Positions 1 through 7,405 of a DNA stretch of 64,000 nucleotides are shown in pieces. Made by a program: the position numbers and the translations under genes. The first letter of the stretch is position 1, and every line of letters starts with the position of its first letter. The notes beneath the pieces are model-generated. The model did not search any database and was not told the origin of the DNA. It saw only the letters and a program-made list of their open reading frames with translations. Where the stretch lies: positions 1-64,000 of the forward strand of contig NZ_JASNWF010000035.1 of the NCBI RefSeq assembly GCF_030283205.1, written 5' to 3'. This DNA is from Actinomadura opuntiae. Lineage in GTDB: Bacteria; Actinomycetota; Actinomycetes; Streptosporangiales; Streptosporangiaceae.

Positions 1-120
1 CTGGGCGGCCAAGTCTCCTCAGCCATCGGACGGCGACTACATGGCAGCCATACCCAGAGCCCCCGGGCCCACCGATCTTACGAACGACCAGTTCAGACCC
101 AAGGAAAAAGGTAGGACGAC

Positions 121-939
121 ATGGGAAATCTGGACGGTACGGCGGCGCTGGTGACCGGCGGCGGCAGCGGCATCGGCCTGGCGTGCGCGGTCCGGCTCGC
201 GGAGCAGGGCGCGGCCGTCACCATCTGCGGGCGCACCGAGGACCGGCTGCGCGAGGCCGCCGCCAAGGCTGGCAAGGACATCGAGTACGTCGTCGCGGAC
301 GTCACCGACGACGCGCAGGTCGAGAACGCCGTCCAAGCGGCGGCGCGGCGCGGCCCGCTGCGGACGGTGGTGGCGTGCGCCGGCGGGTCCAGTTCCATCG
401 GGCCGATCGCGCACCTCGACCTCGACGCCTGGCGCGCGACGATGGAGCTGAACGCCACCGGCACCATGCTGACGATCCGGCACGCGGCGCGGGCCATGGC
501 GGGCGCGGGCGGCGGGTCGATCGTCGCGATCTCCTCGATCGCCTCGTCCAACACGCACCGCTGGTTCGGCGCGTACGGCGTGTCGAAGGCGGCCGTGGAC
601 CACCTCGTCCAGCTCGCCGCCGACGAGCTGGGCGGCGCCGGGATCCGGGTGAACGGGGTCCGCCCGGGGCTGACCCGCACGGAGCTGGTGGCGGGCATCG
701 CCGACACCGGCCCCGTGCTGGAGGACTACCTGGCCTGCATGCCGCTCGCCCGGGTCGGCGAGCCCGAGGACATCGCCGCCGCGGTCGGGTTCCTGGCGGG
801 CCCAGACGCGTCGTGGATCACCGGGCAGATGCTGAACGTGGACGGCGGCCACCACCTGCGCCGGGGCCCCGACTACTCCTCGGTGTTCGAGCCGCTGTTC
901 GGCGAGGCGGCGCTGCGCGGCCTGCCCGCCGAGGAATGA
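121..939 (+). CDS. SDR family NAD(P)-dependent oxidoreductase
   Basis: A 272-residue classical short-chain dehydrogenase/reductase, presumably soluble. The cofactor motif TGGGSGIG lies at residues 12-19, NAG-like 'ACAGG' near residue 89, and the catalytic Tyr-Lys pair (YGVSK) at Tyr152/Lys156. The C-terminal 'GQMLNVDGG' is typical of FabG-like members. The length is slightly above the usual 250 because of a short tail. ATG 121 follows a GGTAGGA ribosome-binding sequence. It converges on the enoyl-CoA hydratase with a 19-bp gap, so the two may act on related acyl or hydroxy substrates, but this is only context. The substrate is unknown. No full gene is visible in the first 120 bases. Confidence 0.9.
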   Translation: MGNLDGTAALVTGGGSGIGLACAVRLAEQGAAVTICGRTEDRLREAAAKAGKDIEYVVADVTDDAQVENAVQAAARRGPLRTVVACAGGSSSIGPIAHLDLDAWRATMELNATGTMLTIRHAARAMAGAGGGSIVAISSIASSNTHRWFGAYGVSKAAVDHLVQLAADELGGAGIRVNGVRPGLTRTELVAGIADTGPVLEDYLACMPLARVGEPEDIAAAVGFLAGPDASWITGQMLNVDGGHHLRRGPDYSSVFEPLFGEAALRGLPAEE

Positions 940-958
940 GCTCGGCACGCCCGGCGGC

Positions 959-1723
959 TCAGCCGAGCCGGGCGGCGATGCGGTCGCCCGCGCCCGCGTC
1001 GCCCAGCAGCCGCGCGAACGCGGCGTCCTCGCGCTCGCGGGCGCGCCGCACCTCGTCGCGGCGGGACGCGAGCAGCAGTTCCTTGGTGGCCACCAGCGAC
1101 GCGAGCGGCTTGGCCGCGATGTCCCGGGCGATCCCGCGCGCCGTGTCCAGCAGCGTCTCCGCCGGGCACGCGCGCAGCGCCAGGCCGCAGCGCACCGCCT
1201 CCTCGGCCGTGACCCAGCCGCCGGTGAACAGCGCCAGCGCCGCCTGCTGGTGGCCCATGCGCGCGGGCAGCAGGTAGCTGCCGGCGGCCTCGGGCACGAC
1301 GCCCATCGACGCGAACGGCGCCATCAGGCGCGCGTGCTCGGCGATGAGCACCACGTCGCAGTGGCCCAGCATGGTGATCCCGAGTCCGACGCCCGACCCG
1401 TTCACCGCGGCCATGAGCGGCTTGGTGAAGTCGGCCAGCGCGTCCACGAGCGCGACGAACCCGCTGCCCATCTCCTGGCCCGAGCGTCCGGCGGCGTGGT
1501 CGCGGGCGATCTCGGCCATCTCCTTGATGTCGGTCCCGGCGGTGAAGGTGCGCCCCTCCCCCGTCAGCAGCACCACCGAGACGCCGTCGTCGGACGCGGC
1601 GTCACGCAGCGCCCGCGCGGTCGCGTGGTACAGCTCCTCGTCGAAGGCGTTGGCCGCGTGGGGGCGGGCGAAGACCAGCGTCCGCACCGCACCGTCGTCC
1701 TCGATCCGCAGCGTCTCGGTCAT
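959..1723 (-). CDS. Enoyl-CoA hydratase/isomerase family protein
   Basis: A 254-residue crotonase-fold protein expected to hydrate or isomerise acyl-CoA thioesters in the cytoplasm. 'AGTDIKEMAE' near residue 60 and 'VNGSGVGLGITMLGHCDVVLIAEHA' (split here: oxyanion-hole GSGVGLG, then the acidic CDVVL strand) are the standard crotonase blocks. The C-terminus is the usual helical tail. I chose the ATG at 1723 because GAGGAGG sits just upstream; a longer reading up to 1768 would cross the AT-rich promoter-like stretch. The hydratase-type Glu pair is not clear, so isomerase or other crotonase chemistry is possible. The physiological substrate is not predictable. Confidence 0.88.
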   Translation of the reverse strand: MTETLRIEDDGAVRTLVFARPHAANAFDEELYHATARALRDAASDDGVSVVLLTGEGRTFTAGTDIKEMAEIARDHAAGRSGQEMGSGFVALVDALADFTKPLMAAVNGSGVGLGITMLGHCDVVLIAEHARLMAPFASMGVVPEAAGSYLLPARMGHQQAALALFTGGWVTAEEAVRCGLALRACPAETLLDTARGIARDIAAKPLASLVATKELLLASRRDEVRRAREREDAAFARLLGDAGAGDRIAARLG

Positions 1724-1735
1724 CGCCCGGTCCTC

Positions 1736-1775
1736 CTCAAGATCTCTGCTGGGAGATACTTGATACAATATTTGT
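1736..1775 (-). promoter_or_regulatory. AT-rich promoter region of the enoyl-CoA hydratase gene
   Basis: A short AT-rich island in otherwise about 72 percent GC DNA lies directly upstream of the hydratase. It contains the direct repeat GATACTT GATACAA (1755-1768) next to ATATTTGT. I read it as promoter plus a possible operator. No clear -35/-10 pair could be assigned. Confidence 0.3.
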
Positions 1776-1822
1776 CGATCGCCTCGGGGGTCGGGGCCCG
1801 GTGAGCGGGAGTGCCGGGGCCG

Positions 1823-3019
1823 TCAGGGCCGGCGGGCGGTGCGCAGGTCGCGCAGAGCGGTGGGGAGCGCCGCCATCAACAGCGCCGCGGTGAGGACGAA
1901 CGCCCACGGGTAGCCCGTCCGCCCGGCGACCAGCCCGAAGCCGAGCGCGCCGATGCCCATCCCGGCGTCGTAGGCGAAGTTCCACAGCGCGCTGACCGTG
2001 CCGTATCCCGAGCGCGGCACCCGCGCGTACATGAGGGCGAGCGTGGCGTTCTGCAGCAGCCCGAACCCGACGCCGAACACCGTCACCCCGGCGATCACCG
2101 CGAACGCGCTGTGGGTGAGCGCGATGAGCAGGACGCCGGCCGCCGACAGCACCAGGCCGGGAGGGATCATCCCGGCCTGCCCGTGCCGGTCGCCGCGCCG
2201 TCCCGCCACCACGCGGGCGACGGTCGAGGCGAGCGGCTGCAGGAACAGCGCGATCGCGACGACGCCGGTCGACGCGGACGCGACCGCCAGCGGCAGGAAC
2301 GTCACGATGATCCCGGCCACCAGCGCGGACGCGCCGAAGACGAGCGCGGGACGCGACAGCGCCGGCATCCGCAGCCCCGCCACGATCCCGACGGCCCGCT
2401 CACCGCCGCGCTCGCCGTCCGGCAGCCCCGGCACCGAGGCCACCGCGACGAGCGCGGCGAGCCCCGCGACGACGGCGACCGGCGTGTAGCCGACGTGCTG
2501 GGCGGTCCAGACGCCGAGCGGCAGCGCGCCCAGCGCCGGGGCGCCCGCGACGATGCCGACCAGCGCCAGCCCCTCGCCGCGCCGGTCGTCCGGGATGAGC
2601 GCGGCGGTGAGGGCGCCGCCCGCGACCACCGTGATCGCGAACCCCAGGCCGCGCAGCAGGCAGATGACCGCGATCCACGCCATGCTCGACGACGCGGTCA
2701 GCACGAGCGCGGGCGCTCCGAGCAGCACGAGCCCGCCGGCGAGCGCGACCCGGTACCCGTAGCGGCGCACCAGCCACGGGGTGCCGAGCTCGCCGCACAC
2801 GGTCGCGAACATCAGCGCGCCGGTCGCCATGCCCGCCGCCCCGCCGCCTCCGCCCGTGCCCTGGGCGTACAGCGGGACGACCGACAGCAGCAGGTAGAAG
2901 CTGACCGCCGAGCCGAGGATGGACACGAACCTCAGCAGCAGCGGACGGGTCAGGAGCGGCGGCCTCGCGGCGGGTGCGGCGGCGGGGGCGGAGATCTCGG
3001 GGCAGTGCGTCATCGTCAT
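1823..3019 (-). CDS. MFS transporter
   Basis: A 398-residue major facilitator superfamily permease with about twelve hydrophobic segments, in the inner membrane. The protein alternates long Leu/Val/Ala segments with short basic loops (for example RRYGYR near residue 85 and GRRGDRHG near 270), the pattern of a drug or small-metabolite exporter. The start codon at 3019 (MTMTH) has an alternative in-frame Met at 3013. The gene is divergent from a MocR-type regulator with only 47 bp between them, and two GCCGATAA repeats sit in that gap. The regulator therefore most likely controls this transporter. The substrate is unknown; export of an amine or a vitamin B6-related compound would fit MocR context but is inference. 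Confidence 0.88.
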   Translation of the reverse strand: MTMTHCPEISAPAAAPAARPPLLTRPLLLRFVSILGSAVSFYLLLSVVPLYAQGTGGGGGAAGMATGALMFATVCGELGTPWLVRRYGYRVALAGGLVLLGAPALVLTASSSMAWIAVICLLRGLGFAITVVAGGALTAALIPDDRRGEGLALVGIVAGAPALGALPLGVWTAQHVGYTPVAVVAGLAALVAVASVPGLPDGERGGERAVGIVAGLRMPALSRPALVFGASALVAGIIVTFLPLAVASASTGVVAIALFLQPLASTVARVVAGRRGDRHGQAGMIPPGLVLSAAGVLLIALTHSAFAVIAGVTVFGVGFGLLQNATLALMYARVPRSGYGTVSALWNFAYDAGMGIGALGFGLVAGRTGYPWAFVLTAALLMAALPTALRDLRTARRP

Positions 3020-3055
3020 GCCGATAACGCTAGGGACCGGGCGGATCGCCGATAA
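3020..3055. promoter_or_regulatory. Direct-repeat operator candidate between MFS and MocR genes
   Basis: GCCGATAA occurs twice (3020-3027 and 3048-3055), 28 bp apart on the same strand, in the 47-bp divergent intergenic region. MocR-family regulators commonly bind direct repeats, so these are candidate sites for the adjacent MocR protein. Confidence 0.4.
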
Positions 3056-3066
3056 GCTCCATTTCC

Positions 3067-4479
3067 ATGCCGCTGGAGTGGTCCGGTTTGTCGCCCGATC
3101 TGCTGCTGCCGCTCGACCGGGCGTCGGCCGAACCGCTGCGCGGCCAGCTGGAACGCCAGGTCAGGGACGCGATACGGAGCGGCCGGCTGGGGGCCGGCGA
3201 GCGGCTGCCGTCCTCGCGGGAACTGGCCCGCGCGCTGGGGCTCTCGCGCGGCCTGGTCCAGGACTGCTACGCCCAGCTGCAGGCGGAGGGGTATCTCGTC
3301 ACCCGGGTCGGCTCGGCCACGCGCGTCGCGGCCGGGGCGGCGCCCGCGACCCCGCCGGCGCCGCCACCGCCCGCTCCCCCGGCCGGCCGGCTGATCGCCG
3401 ACTTCCGTCCCGGCGTGCCCGACCTCGGCTCCTTCCCGATGGCCGACTGGCTGTGGGCGGTCCGCGAGGCGGGCCGGACGATCCCGACCGCCGCGCTCGA
3501 CTACGGCGACCCGGCGGGCGCCGTGGCCCTGCGCGAGGTGCTGGCCGGCTACCTGCGGCGCGTCCGGGCCGCGGCCGCCGAGCCGGACCGGATCGTCGTC
3601 TGCTCCGGCCACGCCCAGGGGCTGCTGCTGGCGCTGAGCGCGCTCGCCCGCGCCGGGGTGCGGACGGTCGCCTACGAGGACCCCGGCGGCCCGCGCTCCA
3701 CCAGCGGGGCCGCCGCCTGGGCCGGCCTGGACGCGGTACCGGTGCCGGTCGACGCGGACGGCGTCGACGTGCGGGCGCTCGCCGCCACCGACGCCCGCGC
3801 GGTGGTCGTCACCCCGGCGCACCAGTGGCCGACCGGCGTCGTCATGGCCCCGCACCGGCGCCTGGAGCTGATCGCGTGGGCGGCGGACCGGGACGCCGTG
3901 ATCATCGAGGACGACTACGACGCCGAGTTCCGCTACGACCGCGAGCCCGTCGGCGCGCTCCAGGGCCTCGCCGCCGACCGGGTCGTCTCGATCGGCACGG
4001 TGAGCAAGTCGCTGGCGCCCGCGCTGCGCATCGGCTGGCTGCTCGCCCCGCCCGCGCTCGCCGCGGCCATCGTGGAGCACAAGCTGCTCAACGACCGCGG
4101 CTCCCCGGTGCTCGACCAGCTCGCCCTCGCCCGGCTCATCGAGTCGGGCCGCTACGACCGGCACCTGCGCCGGATGCGGCCGGTGTACGCGGCGCGCCGG
4201 GCCGCGCTGGTCGCGGCGCTCGCCGAGCACGCGCCCGGCGTCCGGGTGACGGGCCTGGACGCCGGCTTCCACGCCGTCGCGCACCTGGACGTCCCCGGCG
4301 GCGAGGCCGCGCTGATCGAGGCGGCCCGCGCCCGCGCCGTCGGCCTGCACGGGATGAGCGCGTGCCGCGCGGACGGCGCGGAGACCCCGGTGCAGCTCGT
4401 GCTCGGTTTCGGCGACACCGGCGAACGGGCCGTCCGCGCGGGGATCGCCGCCATCGGCGACCTCCTGTCACCCCGCTGA
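3067..4479 (+). CDS. MocR-family GntR/aminotransferase transcriptional regulator
   Basis: A 470-residue fusion of an N-terminal GntR winged helix (about residues 15-85, 'RDAIRSGRLGAGERLPSSRELA') and a fold-type I aminotransferase domain (about 110-465) used as a pyridoxal-phosphate-binding effector domain. PLP-site residues are visible: Asp-Tyr in 'IIEDDYDAEFRYD' and the Schiff-base Lys at residue 314 in 'TVSKSLAPALRIG'. A Pro/Ala-rich linker (residues 95-112) joins the domains, as is normal for MocR/PdxR proteins. It is divergent from the MFS transporter, its likely target. It could be PdxR-like and control B6 synthesis, but no pdx genes are present here. Confidence 0.92.
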   Translation: MPLEWSGLSPDLLLPLDRASAEPLRGQLERQVRDAIRSGRLGAGERLPSSRELARALGLSRGLVQDCYAQLQAEGYLVTRVGSATRVAAGAAPATPPAPPPPAPPAGRLIADFRPGVPDLGSFPMADWLWAVREAGRTIPTAALDYGDPAGAVALREVLAGYLRRVRAAAAEPDRIVVCSGHAQGLLLALSALARAGVRTVAYEDPGGPRSTSGAAAWAGLDAVPVPVDADGVDVRALAATDARAVVVTPAHQWPTGVVMAPHRRLELIAWAADRDAVIIEDDYDAEFRYDREPVGALQGLAADRVVSIGTVSKSLAPALRIGWLLAPPALAAAIVEHKLLNDRGSPVLDQLALARLIESGRYDRHLRRMRPVYAARRAALVAALAEHAPGVRVTGLDAGFHAVAHLDVPGGEAALIEAARARAVGLHGMSACRADGAETPVQLVLGFGDTGERAVRAGIAAIGDLLSPR

Positions 4480-4524
4480 CCCGGCCTCGACGGGCTCGCG
4501 GCGGCGCCGTGCGGAGACGTCGTG

Positions 4525-4559
4525 GCGGGCGGGGATACCGCCGTGGCGCCCCCGCCCGC
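4525..4559. terminator. Possible bidirectional hairpin between convergent genes
   Basis: A perfect 10-bp stem GCGGGCGGGG / CCCCGCCCGC (4525-4534 and 4550-4559) with a 15-nt loop lies between the convergent MocR and SDR genes. There is no U-tract, as is common in high-GC actinomycetes. Confidence 0.4.
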
Positions 4560-4596
4560 GCATACCGCGCTCTGTCCTTTCAGTTCGTCCGCCGGA

Positions 4597-5379
4597 TCAG
4601 AGGGTCTTCACCGTGCCTCCGTCGATCAGGTAGTCGGCTCCGGTGATGTTGCCGGCGACGTCGGACAGGAGGAAGGCGATCAGGGCCGCGACCTCCTGCG
4701 GTTCGGTGATGCGTCCGGTGGTGATGCCGAAGGCCGCGGGGATCTGCTCGAGGAACGCGGCGTGCTCGACGCCCGAGGCGGCCGCCACCTCGGCACCGAA
4801 CCCGTCCGGTGCTTCCCAGACGGCCGTGCGGACGACACCGGGAGAGACGGTGTTGACGCGCACTCCCTGCGGGCCGAACTCCTCGGCGAGGGACTTCCCG
4901 AGCGCGGCCAGGGCCGCCTTCGCCGAGCTGTAGGCGACCGGTGCGGCGGCGGGCAGCCGCGAATTGATGGTCGAGACGTTCACGATCGAGCCGCGCCGCT
5001 CGATCAGGTCGGGCAGGGCCGCCCGGCTGGCGCGGACCGCGCTGAGCAGGTTGATGTCCAGGACGCCGGCCCACTGGGCGTCGTCGGTGTCCAGAAAGCC
5101 GCCGAGCCGCACGTCGTCACCGGCCCCGACGTTGTTCACCAGCAGGTCGATGCCGCCCAGTTCGGCGCGGGCGGCGTCGATGAAGCCGGCGACGCCGTCG
5201 GCGGTGCTCAGGTCGGCCGAGACCGCCAGCGCGCCGGTCTCCTTCAGTTCGGGGGTGATGGTGCGGGCGGCCCCCGCGACGCGGACGCCCTCGGCGACCA
5301 GCGTGCGGACGGTGGCCAGCCCGATGCCCCGTCCGGCGCCGGTGACGACCGCGGTCTTGGAGGCCAGGTTGAGTTCCAT
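4597..5379 (-). CDS. SDR family oxidoreductase
   Basis: A 260-residue short-chain dehydrogenase. It carries TGAGRGIG near residue 14, 'NNVGAG' near 88, the Ser in 'NVSTINS', the catalytic YSSAK, and a C-terminal 'ADYLIDGG'. I prefer the ATG at 5379 because AAAGG lies 8 nt upstream; the ATG at 5385 would leave only 2 nt. A TetR gene lies just upstream on the same strand, and similar 20-bp sequences precede both genes, so this SDR is probably that repressor's target. TetR/SDR pairs of this kind often respond to small electrophiles or quinones, but the substrate cannot be read from sequence. Confidence 0.88.
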   Translation of the reverse strand: MELNLASKTAVVTGAGRGIGLATVRTLVAEGVRVAGAARTITPELKETGALAVSADLSTADGVAGFIDAARAELGGIDLLVNNVGAGDDVRLGGFLDTDDAQWAGVLDINLLSAVRASRAALPDLIERRGSIVNVSTINSRLPAAAPVAYSSAKAALAALGKSLAEEFGPQGVRVNTVSPGVVRTAVWEAPDGFGAEVAAASGVEHAAFLEQIPAAFGITTGRITEPQEVAALIAFLLSDVAGNITGADYLIDGGTVKTL

Positions 5380-5392
5380 GGTCATGACCTTT

Positions 5393-5412
5393 CTTGGACT
5401 ACAGGTACAAAA
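5393..5412 (-). promoter_or_regulatory. Candidate TetR operator upstream of the SDR gene
   Basis: On the minus strand this reads TTTTGTACCTGTAGTCCAAG. It matches 14 of 20 positions of the sequence at 6053-6072 ahead of the neighbouring TetR gene. I infer a shared operator. Confidence 0.4.
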
Positions 5413-5455
5413 TCAGGGCAGGCGAAACCCACGTATGGGACGAGCGGAAAATCGG

Positions 5456-6034
5456 TCAGAGAGCCTCGAGGATCCCGTCGATCACCCGGCCGAGCCGTTC
5501 CGGGCCCTCGGAGACGCGCGCCACCACGCGCATCCCCACCAAGGTGTTCATCAGCAGGCTCCCGAGGGCGGCGGCATCACGGCCGGGATCGATCTCCCCT
5601 GACCGCTGCCCCTCCTCGATGAGCGCCCGGAAGGCGCCCTCGGCCCGGTCGAGCATGCGGCGGACATGAGCGGCCGCCTCCTCGTCGACCCCGGCCAGCT
5701 CCGCCGCTGCGTTCACCGCCATGCAGCCGCGGCGGTCCGGGTCGGCCAGGTCCATCTCCACAAGGGCTCTCAGCGTCTTGCCGAGACGCTCCTTGACCGA
5801 GCCGGGCTGGTCGAGCATCTCCACCAGCTCGGCGGTCTGGGTGTCGCGGTACCGGCGGAGCGCCCGCTCATACAACCCGTGCTTGCTGCCGAACGCGTTG
5901 TACAGACTCCCCTTTCCGATACCGAGCGCGTCCACGAGGTCCTGGGGCGTGGTGGCGGCGTATCCCTTCCGCCAGAACACGTCCATGGCCTGGCCGACGG
6001 CGACCTCCGGATCGAACTGCTTGGGCCTTGCCAT
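5456..6034 (-). CDS. TetR/AcrR family transcriptional regulator
   Basis: A 192-residue TetR-type repressor. The N-terminal helix-turn-helix spans about residues 8-52 ('GYAATTPQDLVDALGIGKGSLYNAFGSK' shows the recognition helix GKGSLYNAF). The remainder is the helical ligand-binding and dimerisation region, with a Cys at about residue 105 (RRGCMAVN). That Cys position is known from TetR members sensing electrophiles, so a redox or thiol-reactive signal is possible. A near-consensus promoter ends 7 nt before the ATG, suggesting a leaderless mRNA. It precedes the SDR gene on the same strand (76-bp gap) and likely represses both. Confidence 0.9.
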   Translation of the reverse strand: MARPKQFDPEVAVGQAMDVFWRKGYAATTPQDLVDALGIGKGSLYNAFGSKHGLYERALRRYRDTQTAELVEMLDQPGSVKERLGKTLRALVEMDLADPDRRGCMAVNAAAELAGVDEEAAAHVRRMLDRAEGAFRALIEEGQRSGEIDPGRDAAALGSLLMNTLVGMRVVARVSEGPERLGRVIDGILEAL

Positions 6035-6041
6035 GCCCCGG

Positions 6042-6072
6042 ACACTATCCCGTTCTGTACTTTGAGGTCAAG
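6042..6072 (-). promoter_or_regulatory. Promoter and operator of the TetR gene
   Basis: A TTGACC -35 (6066-6071) and TAGTGT -10 (6042-6047) are separated by 18 bp, and the ATG begins 7-8 nt after the -10, which implies a leaderless transcript. The TACTT...AAGTA inverted repeat overlaps the -35 element, a sensible place for autorepression. Confidence 0.5.
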
Positions 6073-6083
6073 TATTGCTCGCG

Positions 6084-7013
6084 TCAGCGGGTCTGGGCGT
6101 GCTCGATGAGCTGGTGCAGGAACAGCGCGCCGTCGTCGGCGGCCCAGACCGACAGCAGTGCCAGCGCGACCGTGGCGATGACGAGCCAGCGGCGGAGCGG
6201 CGGCGGGGGCGCGAGCAGGGCGGCGACCCGGCGCGGCAGCGGGCCCGGGCGGCGGCGTCCGAACGCGCGGCCCGGGCCGATGCCAAGGGCCGCGACCTGG
6301 GGGCCGAGGCCGGGACGCCGGTTGTGCGCGAGGGCGGCCTTGCCGATCGCGCGGGCGACGCGCTCCCGGTCGGCTCCGGCGGCGGCCCGCTCGTCCGCCC
6401 AGCGCTCGGTCGTGAACGTCACCGCGCCGCGCAGCGGCAGCAGCAGCGGGTTGGCGGCGGCCGCGACGTGCACCAGCGCGCGGAACACGTGATGGCGCCC
6501 GGAAAGGTGGGCGCGCTCATGCGCGAGCAGCGCGCGCCGTTCGGCCTCGTCGAGGATCGACAGCATCCCGGTGGAGACGACGACGCGGCCGGGGAGCGCG
6601 AACGCGTCCGCCGCGTCGTCATCGATCACCGCGACGATCCCTTGGCCGGGCAGCGCGCGGGCCGCCCGCGCGCCCGCCAGCAGGCCCCGGACCCGGCGCG
6701 CGGCGGCCCAGCTCGCCGCCGCGAGGCTCGCCGCGAGCGCCGGGCCCGCCACGGTCGCCACGACCGGGCTGGTCTCCGGGGCGCGGTGCAGGACGTGCTC
6801 GGACAGGTGGCCGAGCGCCGCGATCATGGGCAGCCGCAGCGTCCCGCCCAGCGCCAGCTCGGCCAGCGACGCGGTGCTGGCCAGCGCCAGCACGACGGCC
6901 GTCGCGGTGAGCAGCCACGTCGCGGTGCGCGGCGGGAGCCGTCCCGACAGCGGGCGCGCGGCGAGGGCCATCACGGCGGGCAGCACCAGGGGCAGCAGGC
7001 CGTCCGGGTCCAT
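6084..7013 (-). CDS. M56 family (BlaR1/MecR1-type) membrane metallopeptidase
   Basis: A 309-residue integral membrane protease. Hydrophobic helices flank a cytoplasmic zinc-peptidase segment with the HERAH motif at residues 165-169 and a downstream 'ERWADERAAAGADRE' glutamate region. In the BlaR1/MecR1 family such proteases cleave the partner BlaI-type repressor. This protein ends about 50 residues after a final hydrophobic segment and lacks the extracellular penicillin-binding sensor domain of BlaR1, so the signal it senses is unknown. It lies 6 bp after the blaI gene, certainly co-transcribed. The operon begins with a DedA membrane protein, suggesting a role in cell-envelope stress. Confidence 0.88.
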   Translation of the reverse strand: MDPDGLLPLVLPAVMALAARPLSGRLPPRTATWLLTATAVVLALASTASLAELALGGTLRLPMIAALGHLSEHVLHRAPETSPVVATVAGPALAASLAAASWAAARRVRGLLAGARAARALPGQGIVAVIDDDAADAFALPGRVVVSTGMLSILDEAERRALLAHERAHLSGRHHVFRALVHVAAAANPLLLPLRGAVTFTTERWADERAAAGADRERVARAIGKAALAHNRRPGLGPQVAALGIGPGRAFGRRRPGPLPRRVAALLAPPPPLRRWLVIATVALALLSVWAADDGALFLHQLIEHAQTR

Positions 7014-7019
7014 CGCCGC

Positions 7020-7376
7020 TCACCCGCCTCCGAGCAGCGCGCGGACCAGCCGCTCGTCCTGGTCGGACAGGCACTCCACGAACCGGGCGAGGACCGCGGC
7101 GCGGTCGGGCCGCCCGTCCATGGCCTGGTGCATCCGCCGCGCGATCAGCCCCGGCTCGTCGCTCACCGGCGCGTACCGGTAGGCGCGGCCGGCCTTGCCG
7201 CGCACCAGCAGTCCCTTGCCGTGCATGCGGGTCAGGATCGTCACGACCGTGGTGTAGGCCAGGTCGCCGCCGAGGCGCTGCCGGACGGCCGCCGCGGACA
7301 GCGGCTCCGCCGCCCGCTGCAGCACGTCCATGATCTCCGACTCCAGGGCGCCCGCGGCCCTGCGCCCGCCGTTCAC
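7020..7376 (-). CDS. blaI: BlaI/MecI/CopY family transcriptional repressor
   Basis: A 118-residue winged-helix repressor. 'GALESEIMDVLQ' is the family N-terminal signature and 'AYTTVVTILTRMHGKGLLVRGKAGRAYRY' (recognition helix plus wing, about residues 42-72) is diagnostic. The C-terminal part forms the dimerisation helices cleaved by the partner protease in BlaI/MecI. I chose GTG 7376 because GGGAGG precedes it by 6 nt; another GTG lies 36 nt upstream. It is sandwiched between dedA (29 bp upstream) and the M56 protease (6 bp downstream). A palindrome with TACA/TGTA half-sites upstream of dedA is its probable operator. Confidence 0.92.
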   Translation of the reverse strand: MNGGRRAAGALESEIMDVLQRAAEPLSAAAVRQRLGGDLAYTTVVTILTRMHGKGLLVRGKAGRAYRYAPVSDEPGLIARRMHQAMDGRPDRAAVLARFVECLSDQDERLVRALLGGG

Positions 7377-7405
7377 GGCCGGCCTCCCGGCGGGCCGCGG
7401 CACGG

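Noticed and set aside
1..120. A partial gene at the left edge
   Set aside because: No frame with a recognisable domain reaches the edge; frames present are short or antisense to the SDR gene.
6084..7376. A true BlaR1/BlaI beta-lactam resistance system
   Set aside because: The M56 protein lacks the penicillin-binding sensor domain and no beta-lactamase gene is nearby.
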